DNA of 64,000 nucleotides from Persicitalea jodogahamensis (GTDB lineage Bacteria; Bacteroidota; Bacteroidia; Cytophagales; Spirosomataceae): positions 682,001 through 746,000 of the forward strand of contig NZ_BMXF01000001.1 of NCBI RefSeq assembly GCF_014651615.1. Reading direction: 5' to 3'. The notes below the pieces were generated by a model. The model searched no databases, was not told the DNA's origin, and worked only from the letters and a program-made list of their open reading frames with translations. The position numbers were made by a program, and so were the translations under genes. This document shows, in pieces, positions 16,327-23,912 of this stretch; positions within the stretch are counted from its first letter, which is position 1; each line of letters starts with the position of its first letter.

Positions 16327-17457
16327 GTGACCGAAATTTTACTTGCCTTCCTCGGCGTCTTCCTATTTATCCAGCTTTTCTACTACCTGTTCGTCTTTTC
16401 CCGGCTGGCGAATTATCAGCAAGAAAACGCCAGTGGGTCGTCCCCCGAGGGCGTAACTGTGCTCGTGTGTGCGTGGAATGAACTCGAAAATCTGCGGGAA
16501 TTGCTACCGCTGCTTGATGCTCAGGAATACTCCGAATTTGAAGTAATCGTACTCGATGATCGTTCGGAGGACGGTACCGACGATTTTTTGAAAGAAAGTG
16601 CCGGACTATGGCCGCACGTCCGCTTCGTGAGGATTGATACAGAGTACCCGCACATCACGCCCAAGAAATATGCGCTGACCGTGGGCATGAAACACGCCCG
16701 CTATCCCGTAGTACTGATGACCGACGCCGACTGCCGCCCCGCCAGCACCGGTTGGCTCGCAAGCATGGCCGGGCAATTGGATGAAGATAAGGAGATTGTA
16801 CTCGGGTTTTCTCCCTACTATAAGGCATCGGGGCTCCTCAATTGGTTTATCCGCTGCGAGACGTTCTATACGGCTGTACAGTATCTGTCGCTGGCTATTT
16901 CCGGGCGACCTTATATGGGCGTAGGCCGCAACCTGATGTACCGTACCGCGCTTTTTTTTCAGCATAAAGGCTTCTACAAACACAAGCACATTGTAGGCGG
17001 CGATGACGATCTTTTCATGAACCAGGCGGCCACTACCAATAATACCGCCGTCAATCTCGATCCTGATTCGTTCGTCTATTCCTTTCCCAAAAAGAGTTGG
17101 AAAGCCTGGCTCACACAAAAGAAGCGACATCTGTCAGTGGGTAAACACTACCGTAGTGCCAATAAACTCCGGTTGGGGCTTTTATCGGCTTCGCATGTCG
17201 GTGTCTGGGTGGTGGGGCTGCTGGCTCTGACGTGGGGTTTGTTTAGGTTTGATATCTTATTGTTACAAATCCTCGGTGGAGCCTTCGTACTAAGATGGCT
17301 GGTGCAGACCCTGGTTTTACAGGCTATCAACAAGCGATTGGATCGTACGCTGGCCTGGCTAAGCTTCATTCCGATGGATTTCGCGCTCTTTGTCTATTAC
17401 GTAGGCATGAGCGGGCTGGTGTTCTCAAAAAGAAAGAAAAAGGTTACGTGGCGGTAG
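16327..17457 (+). CDS. Membrane-associated family 2 glycosyltransferase
   Basis: A 376-residue protein. The GTG at 16327 was chosen because the first transmembrane helix (EILLAFLGVFLFIQLFYYLF) starts there and a promoter-like element lies between it and the alternative ATG at 16258. The GT-A domain shows VTVLVCAWNE, VIVLDDRSEDGT, the metal-binding LMTDADCRP, the acceptor segment GGDDDLFMNQAA, and SFPKKSWKAWLTQKKRHL (a Q/RxxRW-like site). Two C-terminal helices follow. It transfers a sugar from a nucleotide donor to a lipid or glycan acceptor; the donor is unknown. It stands alone, divergent from tgt. Confidence 0.85.
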   Translation: MTEILLAFLGVFLFIQLFYYLFVFSRLANYQQENASGSSPEGVTVLVCAWNELENLRELLPLLDAQEYSEFEVIVLDDRSEDGTDDFLKESAGLWPHVRFVRIDTEYPHITPKKYALTVGMKHARYPVVLMTDADCRPASTGWLASMAGQLDEDKEIVLGFSPYYKASGLLNWFIRCETFYTAVQYLSLAISGRPYMGVGRNLMYRTALFFQHKGFYKHKHIVGGDDDLFMNQAATTNNTAVNLDPDSFVYSFPKKSWKAWLTQKKRHLSVGKHYRSANKLRLGLLSASHVGVWVVGLLALTWGLFRFDILLLQILGGAFVLRWLVQTLVLQAINKRLDRTLAWLSFIPMDFALFVYYVGMSGLVFSKRKKKVTWR

Positions 17458-17580
17458 GTTTTCAGCTCTGCCTGAATACGAGCTACAAGTCTTACTGTCA
17501 GCGATCTGCTGGTTTTAGCTGAAAAAGCTTAAATTACAACTTCCCGAAGACCAGTACGCTTCCCTGGCTTTCCTCCGGCT

Positions 17581-19602
17581 TTGGTAAAGTACCGACTTTT
17601 TACTCTTTATCTCTTCCTGGCTGCGTTTCTGCTGGCACTAAGCCTGGCCAATTCGGCCTGGGCTCAGTCGGCTCGGGCGGATAGCCTGAAACAGCTGCTT
17701 TCCCAGATATTGCCCGATACATCGCGCACGATGGTTTTGGAGCAGTTGGGGGGGGCGCTCATGTATTCCCAACCGTTAGACGCCATGAAGTACGCGCGGC
17801 AAGGTCTGGCACTGTCGGAAAAGGCAAAGTATTCGTTGGGCACCACCCGAAATCTGAATCGTCTAGGGACTATTTACCGAAATGTGGGTAGTTATGCCAA
17901 GGCGCTTGAGCTACACATGGAAGCATTGCGGGTAGCCAAGGAGAATGACGACCTGGAGGGAATGGCCAAAATAAACAACAGTATTGGTATTCTGTACTCC
18001 GAACAGAAGGACTCCAAAAGGGCAATCGAGTATTTTAAAAAAACTCAAAACCTCGCCCAACAGCTTCAAGACAACAAATTACTGGAAGTAGCTTTGACTA
18101 ACCTGGGTTTCGATTATGCTCTGATCGACGAACTAGATTCAGCACAGACCTACACCCTGCGCGCTTACGAACTGGCCGTCCGGCAGGGCAATAAGAGTTC
18201 GAGTGGTGTCCTGTTTCTGAACTTAGGCTATGTCCATTATCGTAAGAAAGAATATCAATTGGCCCTGGCGTACTACCGCCGCTCTGTGCCAATTTCCGAA
18301 GCCGTAAACGACAAGAGGTACCTTGGTCAGACGTATTTCGAGATGGCGCGCACCTTTCAGGAAACGAACGCTTTCGACTCCTGCCTTATTTACGCACAAA
18401 AATCTCTGAAACTCGCACAGGAGGTCGACAATCCTAAGGGAATTCTGGACGTCAGTACTTTGCTTACCGATTTTTTTGAAGATCGGGACAAGGCCAAGGC
18501 CTATGAATATTTCAAGATTTCGACCCAAGCCAAAGAGAAAATGTTTGATCGGGAAAAAATCAAACAGATTCAGAGCCTGGACTTCAAGGAGCAGTTGCGG
18601 TTGCAGCAGGTAGAGAGCGATAGGGTCGAATACGAGGGGCGTGTCCTTGCGAAAACATTGGTGGCCGGGCTACTTGCCCTGATGGTTATCGTATTTCTGC
18701 TTTACCGGAATAGCCGCAATCGACAAAAGGCTAATATTCTGTTAAAAAAGCAGAAAGATGAGCTTCAAGCCACGCTCAATGAGCTGGAAACTACCCAGAA
18801 TCAGCTGATACAATCCGAAAAAATGGCTTCACTGGGCGAGCTCACAGCGGGAATTGCCCACGAGATTCAGAATCCGCTCAATTTTGTAAATAATTATGCG
18901 GAGGTCAATGTGGAGCTATTGGAGGAATTACTGCATGAAATATCAAAGGTAGAAGGAGAAGACGTTGCGGCGTACAGCCAGCGGGGTGAGGAGGGATTAG
19001 TACTGGATCTGGTGCGTGATTTGAGCGAGAATGAAGCCAAGATTCTGTCCCACGGCAAGCAGGCGGAAGCTATCGTGCGCGGGATGCAGCAGCATAGCCG
19101 CCGTAATAGCGGTAGCAGGGAGAAAACTGATGTCAACGCTCTTACCCGTGAGTACACCGAGCTTGCCTATAATGGTATGACCGCCAAGGACAAGATATAC
19201 AAGGATGTTCTAAAACTTGATTTGGCGGAGGACTTACCGGAGTTAGAAGTCGTCCCTGGCGACATTGGGCGGGTAGTACTTAACCTACTGGAAAATGCCT
19301 TTTATACTGTGGCTGAAAAGAAGGAACACAGTCCCGATAACTATCAGCCTGCCATCCTGGTGTCCACTCGTCGCCGGGATAACGGAGTGGAAATAAGCGT
19401 AAAGGACAACGGGACGGGCATCGCTCCCGAATACATCGGTAAAGTTTTCCAGCCTTTTTTCACCACCAAACCTACCGGGCAAGGTACCGGGCTGGGCCTG
19501 TCACTTTCTTACGACATCGTCACTAAAGGCCATAACGGGCGGCTGGAGGTAGTGAGCGAAGTAACTCAAGGCACCGAATTTACTTTGGCACTAAAGACCT
19601 AA
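17581..19602 (+). CDS. Sensor histidine kinase with periplasmic TPR domain
   Basis: A 673-residue protein from a TTG start that leads straight into a signal or anchor helix (FTLYLFLAAFLLALSLANSA). Residues about 55-340 are tetratricopeptide repeats outside the membrane, then a transmembrane helix (about 359-376), a coiled coil, and a kinase core: H-box GIAHEIQNPLNFVNN (phospho-acceptor His427), N-box NLLENAFYTVAEK, G1 DNGTGIAP, F-box FQPFFTTKP, G2 GTGLGLSLSYDI. It likely senses an envelope cue through TPR contacts and signals to a response regulator encoded elsewhere. No receiver domain or regulator gene is adjacent. Confidence 0.88.
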   Translation: MVKYRLFTLYLFLAAFLLALSLANSAWAQSARADSLKQLLSQILPDTSRTMVLEQLGGALMYSQPLDAMKYARQGLALSEKAKYSLGTTRNLNRLGTIYRNVGSYAKALELHMEALRVAKENDDLEGMAKINNSIGILYSEQKDSKRAIEYFKKTQNLAQQLQDNKLLEVALTNLGFDYALIDELDSAQTYTLRAYELAVRQGNKSSSGVLFLNLGYVHYRKKEYQLALAYYRRSVPISEAVNDKRYLGQTYFEMARTFQETNAFDSCLIYAQKSLKLAQEVDNPKGILDVSTLLTDFFEDRDKAKAYEYFKISTQAKEKMFDREKIKQIQSLDFKEQLRLQQVESDRVEYEGRVLAKTLVAGLLALMVIVFLLYRNSRNRQKANILLKKQKDELQATLNELETTQNQLIQSEKMASLGELTAGIAHEIQNPLNFVNNYAEVNVELLEELLHEISKVEGEDVAAYSQRGEEGLVLDLVRDLSENEAKILSHGKQAEAIVRGMQQHSRRNSGSREKTDVNALTREYTELAYNGMTAKDKIYKDVLKLDLAEDLPELEVVPGDIGRVVLNLLENAFYTVAEKKEHSPDNYQPAILVSTRRRDNGVEISVKDNGTGIAPEYIGKVFQPFFTTKPTGQGTGLGLSLSYDIVTKGHNGRLEVVSEVTQGTEFTLALKT

Positions 19603-19625
19603 GCATTTAATAATCAGACAATTTT

Positions 19626-19643
19626 ATTCTATTTTTATAGAAT
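19626..19643. terminator. AT-rich hairpin after the histidine kinase
   Basis: ATTCTAT and ATAGAAT form a 7-bp stem around TTTT, 23 bases after the kinase stop and 50 bases before the small membrane protein. It is low in GC, so it is a weak terminator candidate or a chance palindrome. Confidence 0.25.
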
Positions 19644-19692
19644 ATTGAATAGTGTTTTCAATAACACGCATCCCTCAAACCCTTCTACCCTT

Positions 19693-19866
19693 ATGAAAAA
19701 CGCCCTCATTTTCACCTGCCTCCTGGTTTTATCTTCCATCAATGTCTTCGCGCTGGGCCATGTCGAGACTACGCCGCCGTTCTCGATCGACACGACCTCC
19801 CTCATTATCGGTTTGGTGGTGGGACTCATTGTCGGCTATCTGATTGGCTCGCGGATGAAAAAATAG
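19693..19866 (+). CDS. Small membrane protein, unknown function
   Basis: A 57-residue protein. The ATG at 19693 begins a good signal peptide (MKNALIFTCLLVLSSINVFA), so an upstream in-frame start is unlikely. After a short polar stretch comes a glycine-spaced transmembrane helix (LIIGLVVGLIVGYLIGSRMKK) ending in positive charges. The GxxxG-like spacing favours helix packing or oligomerisation. I do not recognise a family. It follows the histidine kinase on the same strand, which could mean a regulatory partner, but the AT-rich hairpin between them leaves that open. Its stop is two bases from the end of the convergent protease gene. Confidence 0.6.
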   Translation: MKNALIFTCLLVLSSINVFALGHVETTPPFSIDTTSLIIGLVVGLIVGYLIGSRMKK

Positions 19867-19868
19867 AG

Positions 19869-21329
19869 CTACTTCTGCTGTAAACTTATGAGTAGTGGCA
19901 CGATATGTCCTTCGTGTTGGCCACGTAGCGTGAAATTTACTTTCCGGTCGTCGTATTCTACTTTCTCGTAGGGTACGAGGTCTTCCCCGAAAGCAGTCAA
20001 CGCGCGGTTGGTGAAATTCCCTTGTGCCTCGTTCATGTCGAAAACATACTTTTCGATATCAAGTTCTTTTTCCGAGAAAAGGAACAGCCAATACTGGATG
20101 CCGGGCTCACCTACTAAGGTATAGAGCAAATCTTCGGATGGTAAAAGCATTTGGGTATTTGCCCCGATGATGGGACTAACCTTACCCGACACCGGAAATA
20201 GAATCTCGGTGCGCAACTCGCTCGCGTCAGCCGCCACGACGTATACATAGGCTAGTCGATCCACTTCGGCGACGAACTTGAAGTTGCTGCCCGTTCGCTG
20301 AGCGTCACGTAGCGTATAGGCCACCATGCCTTCCTGATTTTCGCTGCCCTGATTGATTTTCCCTTCGACGCTACGTACGTAAGGTACTTCGTTATCGGTC
20401 ACGAATGTGGCCGACTGCACAGATACGCTTCCCGCCATCGTCACGCCGGCAGAATCAGGCGCGATGGGCAGGTAAGCCTGGTAGCCGTACTTGGTGAATT
20501 CAGCGAAATCGGGATAGGTGACCCAAAAGTACCCATCCTCGCCCCAGGACGTTCCCCAACTATTGACCATCTTAAAGGCGCCGCCATATCGGTCATCGTC
20601 GTACCCGACCACGCATACGGCATGTCCGGTTCCCCTTTTATTCGATTTGGTGGGTTTCCACAACCCAGTATCATCTTCACCGCCAAACAACCGCACAATC
20701 CAACGCCAGATTTTCCCCAAGAAACCGAGCTCCTGGAGCGAGGGTGTAGTTTGTATGCCGATAATGACGGGCGTCATTTCGGAGAGGGCTTTCTTGGTAG
20801 TTGCTACCGCATTTTCGGTTTCCAACAAGCCAAAGAGCCGGATATAATCCATAATTTGGGAATCCGGGGAAGTAAACTCAGGATCGTTTGCTTCACACTC
20901 GGGGTAGCCTTTGTCGGCAAAGCTGGCTACGCCTTTTTCTTTCATGTAATTCAAAGCATCGTCGATCAAGCTTCCTTTCATACACTGCGAATCCGTCGAG
21001 TCTTTGATAGCATTGTACAAAAAAGAAGGGGAGAAACGTAGTGCGTCGATCTGGGCGCGGTCGGTGATGCCCCGGCTCACCGCTTCCAGAATCGTGCGGG
21101 CGTAGTAAGCTGAGGAGAAGCCTACGCAGGTACCCAGTTTGCCCTGGCTCATTACGCTGGGCGTGTAAGGTGACAGGTCGACACGAATTGGTAGTTGACC
21201 GCTACCAGTCGTTCGGGCCGAGTACTTCTGTGGTAGTTTCTCGTAGGTAGTATCGTCGAAGTTCAAACCTTGGGCATAAACTGGGGAATGTACCAAAAGC
21301 GGGAATAGCAGAAATAGGACATAGCGCAT
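19869..21329 (-). CDS. Secreted papain-like (C1) cysteine protease with DUF4384-like tail
   Basis: A 486-residue exported protein (signal through VYAQ, residue 20). The papain core has the oxyanion Gln62 and catalytic Cys68 (SQGKLGTCVGFS), His236 (GTGHAVCVVGYDD) and Asn256 (VNSWGTSWGEDGYF). An unusual hydrophobic-basic insertion (FLGKIWRWIVRLFGGEDD, about 203-220) lies between Cys and His. Residues about 300-440 resemble DUF4384, a beta domain found beside caspase- and kinase-type proteins (inference). It is the last gene of a three-gene operon behind two caspase-like paralogues, 20 bases from the nearer one. It is probably periplasmic or surface located; substrate unknown. Confidence 0.85.
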   Translation of the reverse strand: MRYVLFLLFPLLVHSPVYAQGLNFDDTTYEKLPQKYSARTTGSGQLPIRVDLSPYTPSVMSQGKLGTCVGFSSAYYARTILEAVSRGITDRAQIDALRFSPSFLYNAIKDSTDSQCMKGSLIDDALNYMKEKGVASFADKGYPECEANDPEFTSPDSQIMDYIRLFGLLETENAVATTKKALSEMTPVIIGIQTTPSLQELGFLGKIWRWIVRLFGGEDDTGLWKPTKSNKRGTGHAVCVVGYDDDRYGGAFKMVNSWGTSWGEDGYFWVTYPDFAEFTKYGYQAYLPIAPDSAGVTMAGSVSVQSATFVTDNEVPYVRSVEGKINQGSENQEGMVAYTLRDAQRTGSNFKFVAEVDRLAYVYVVAADASELRTEILFPVSGKVSPIIGANTQMLLPSEDLLYTLVGEPGIQYWLFLFSEKELDIEKYVFDMNEAQGNFTNRALTAFGEDLVPYEKVEYDDRKVNFTLRGQHEGHIVPLLISLQQK

Positions 21330-21349
21330 AAGGTAGAGCAGGTTGAATT

Positions 21350-22522
21350 TTACAACTCTTTGTAGGTTTCAATGATGGTCAGGCTGGTGATATATTCATA
21401 ATTTGGATTTCGCTCTACACTCGTGGCGTCCACCTTCACGTCCTCTATGCGATTGGCTACTATTTTAAAATGAGCCAAATAGTTCGCTACACTCATTTTT
21501 TCGGCGACTTGCTTGGCCCGTGGATCGCTGGCGGGGTACTTGTTTTTACGTTTCAGTTCTATCTCAGCATTCGGATAAAAGGCTTTGCTGATTATCCCAC
21601 TCACTTCTTCATAATTTCCTCCTTTGCGTTTATAGAAAGACAATTTTCCTTCAATAGCTCCGGTAGTCATGGAATTCTGGTACGAAGGGTACGTTGTGGT
21701 ATTGCTGCGCTGTTTAGCCGTACAGGTTCCAAATTCGAATACGGGTGTTTGATCGATTGAAGCAGGATTTATGGAAATGTCATTAAAGTCAAAAGTCTTA
21801 GGATGTGCTTCGGCGCGCTTCAGAAGTTGCGGCCAGGTTGCTGCCCTCACGCCGATAAACCCGAATTGGAGACAATCCCGAAAAGCAAATTCATTGAATA
21901 TGAAGGTATATAGCGATCCGTTACCCGTATCTCCCCAAACTTTTTGCCCTTTTTTGGCGCTGGCTATCTTGATTAGCCCGCAGAAACCCAGGAATAGTTT
22001 CTTCAAAGACACCTCCTTGACATCCTCATCCAGAAGCGGACCAGGATAAATTGAAAACTCTAGCGTGGTATCACGGCAGTCGGCCATGACGATATTGAGT
22101 CGTGCGCCCTTTTGCTGTAACATATCGCCCACCTCGTCGAGCGAAAGGGCCGGCTTCCTGCCCAACAACTGTTGCATTGCATTTTCCTTCAACTTGAAAG
22201 CCGGAAATTGGCTATTGGCATTAGGATAATGCCCCAGTCCCGTGTAGTAGAAGAAAACTACGTCCCTGGGTTGAACCGGCAGACTCTTTAGCCTGTCGCG
22301 AATGGCGGAAGCCGTGAAGCTTGCACGATTGTGATAATACGTTTCGAGTTTCAGGCCGGTACCCCACTCGGCAGTTTTCAGGATTTGCAGGATCTTCTCC
22401 TCGTCACGTAGACTGACACCGCCCAGTTGGGCATCTTCGACGTCGGAAACCAAAATGGCATGGAGGGTTTGTGACCTGACCGAAAAAGATAAGAATATCA
22501 GTACTAGCGTAATCCATTTCAT
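21350..22522 (-). CDS. Secreted caspase-like (C14) protein A, catalytic His replaced
   Basis: A 390-residue exported protein (signal ending near FSVRSQ). The N-terminal half is a caspase/metacaspase-type p20 fold: LHAILVSDVED strand, then DVVFFYYTGLGHYP, then LNIVMADCRDT. In active relatives the second block reads FYYSGHG with the catalytic His; here it is TGLG (Leu96). The nucleophile Cys149 remains. The C-terminal 150 residues are a basic, lineage-specific region ending YITSLTIIETYKEL. It is paralogous to the next protein and lies 35 bases downstream of it. It could be a pseudoprotease or use another His (His98 follows, but is not conserved in the paralogue). Confidence 0.8.
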   Translation of the reverse strand: MKWITLVLIFLSFSVRSQTLHAILVSDVEDAQLGGVSLRDEEKILQILKTAEWGTGLKLETYYHNRASFTASAIRDRLKSLPVQPRDVVFFYYTGLGHYPNANSQFPAFKLKENAMQQLLGRKPALSLDEVGDMLQQKGARLNIVMADCRDTTLEFSIYPGPLLDEDVKEVSLKKLFLGFCGLIKIASAKKGQKVWGDTGNGSLYTFIFNEFAFRDCLQFGFIGVRAATWPQLLKRAEAHPKTFDFNDISINPASIDQTPVFEFGTCTAKQRSNTTTYPSYQNSMTTGAIEGKLSFYKRKGGNYEEVSGIISKAFYPNAEIELKRKNKYPASDPRAKQVAEKMSVANYLAHFKIVANRIEDVKVDATSVERNPNYEYITSLTIIETYKEL

Positions 22523-22557
22523 AGCGTGTACATTGTGCAGTTCAATGCCGAGAGTAA

Positions 22558-23745
22558 TTACAACTCATCGAACACTTCGATGATCGTCAACTCGGTTAGG
22601 TACTCTTTATTCGGCGTTCGTTGAAAGCTACCGAATTCGGGATAAACGGCCTGAATCTGAGCCGAGGTACTTTTGAACTGAGCTAAAAAATCAGCGACGC
22701 TCATTTTCGCTTCCGTTTTTTTAGCTTGGGGGTAGCTATCAGGGTACTTGTTCTTTCGGACGAGATTTATTTTGGCATTCCGACGGAAAGCCCGACTGAT
22801 TTCATCGCTGAGTTTTTCGAAATCGCCCCCGGACTTTCGGTACCTATCGAGCTTTGATTGAATATTCCCCACGGTGAGGGAATATTTATAGGCCGCATAC
22901 CGCGTAGTTCGGCGCTGTTGGGAAGCCGAACAAGCTTTGATTTCGTAAACGGCTTGCTGGGTATCTACCCGGCGCGAACGATCATCGTTTCTGGGATAAA
23001 TTCCGTTCGACTCCGCACTTCTCATCACCTGTGGCCAGGTGGCTTGTCGCACGCCGTTGAACTGTGCTTCCAGCAAGTCATTAAAGGTGCTGTTGAAATT
23101 ACTAGTATAAACCGACCCGATTCCAAATTGGCTCTGATTTGCCCAAACTTGTTTCCCTTTCGTGGCACTAGGTACCTTCACCAGTCCACAGGAACCCAGG
23201 AAAAGCTTTTTCAGGAACACATCCCTCATATCTTCGTCGAAGATGATTCCTCCCTCAGTGATCATCAAATCCTCGACGGTGTCGCGACAGTCAGCCATGA
23301 CGACATTCAGCCGTGCGCCTTTGTTTTGCAGGATATCGCCTACCTCGTCCAATGAAAGCGAGTTATCATTGAGGAAGAAAAGCAGCGGCCGCAGGGCACT
23401 TTCCTTCAATTTCAAAGTCGGGAATTTATCGTTTGAGCCAGGATAATACCCAAGTCCGGTGTAGTAGAAAAAAACGACATCTCGGGAATCGACCCGCATT
23501 TGGCTCAGTGTCTCCCGCACGGCCTTTGCCGTGAAACTACTGCGATTAAGGTAGTAGGTTTCGAGTTTCATCCCCGTCCCCCGTTCGGCGGTTTTCAGGA
23601 TTTGTAGAATGGCCTCCTCGTCACGCAAACTGATTCCGCCTAGCTTGGGGTCTTCCACGTCGGAAACCATGATGGCGTGAAGGGTTTGCGACTTGGCGTC
23701 GAGGACTGCGACAAGAAACAAAAAGGTGAGGAAAAGTTTTTTCAT
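22558..23745 (-). CDS. Secreted caspase-like (C14) protein B, catalytic His replaced
   Basis: A 395-residue exported protein. The ATG at 23745 starts the signal peptide (MKKLFLTFLFLVAVLDAKSQ). It is clearly homologous to protein A along its whole length, for example LHAIMVSDVEDPKLGG, RDVVFFYYTGLGYYPG, SLDEVGDILQNKGARLN and MADCRDT. Again the caspase GHG histidine is Leu (Leu98) while Cys153 is kept, so the loss predates the duplication. The tail ends YLTELTIIEVFDEL, matching A. It is the first gene of the operon with protein A and the papain-like protease. A Tyr replaces protein A's nearby His98, which argues against a shifted catalytic His. Confidence 0.8.
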   Translation of the reverse strand: MKKLFLTFLFLVAVLDAKSQTLHAIMVSDVEDPKLGGISLRDEEAILQILKTAERGTGMKLETYYLNRSSFTAKAVRETLSQMRVDSRDVVFFYYTGLGYYPGSNDKFPTLKLKESALRPLLFFLNDNSLSLDEVGDILQNKGARLNVVMADCRDTVEDLMITEGGIIFDEDMRDVFLKKLFLGSCGLVKVPSATKGKQVWANQSQFGIGSVYTSNFNSTFNDLLEAQFNGVRQATWPQVMRSAESNGIYPRNDDRSRRVDTQQAVYEIKACSASQQRRTTRYAAYKYSLTVGNIQSKLDRYRKSGGDFEKLSDEISRAFRRNAKINLVRKNKYPDSYPQAKKTEAKMSVADFLAQFKSTSAQIQAVYPEFGSFQRTPNKEYLTELTIIEVFDEL

Positions 23746-23764
23746 GTATCCCATATCTGGATCT

Positions 23765-23783
23765 CTTGCTGGCTTCCAGCAAG
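23765..23783 (-). promoter_or_regulatory. Leader hairpin before the caspase-like operon
   Basis: CTTGCTGG and CCAGCAAG form an 8-bp perfect stem with a CTT loop, 20-38 bases upstream of the ATG at 23745 and downstream of the predicted start site. No T-run follows on the minus strand, so it is more likely an mRNA leader structure than a terminator. Confidence 0.4.
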
Positions 23784-23794
23784 TTGAGGTTATC

Positions 23795-23802
23795 CAAATA
23801 TA
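23795..23802 (-). promoter_or_regulatory. Candidate -7 element of the caspase-like operon
   Basis: Minus-strand TATATTTG matches TAnnTTTG, about 50 bases before the ATG at 23745. No -33 TTG at the right spacing. Confidence 0.4.
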
Positions 23803-23912
23803 GGAAATTTAAGCGATAAAGTCATTGAAACACAGAGCGATTACAATGATGGGAGTCCCCTCCTAAACTCGCGCTTCGGTACTTTGTCGCTTTGGAACTT
23901 TGCTACATTAGC

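Noticed and set aside
19869-23745. Caspase-like operon as a known abortive-infection defence system
   Set aside because: All three proteins have export signals, there is no nucleotide sensor or NTPase, and the caspase histidine is lost, so a standard cytoplasmic caspase defence does not fit.
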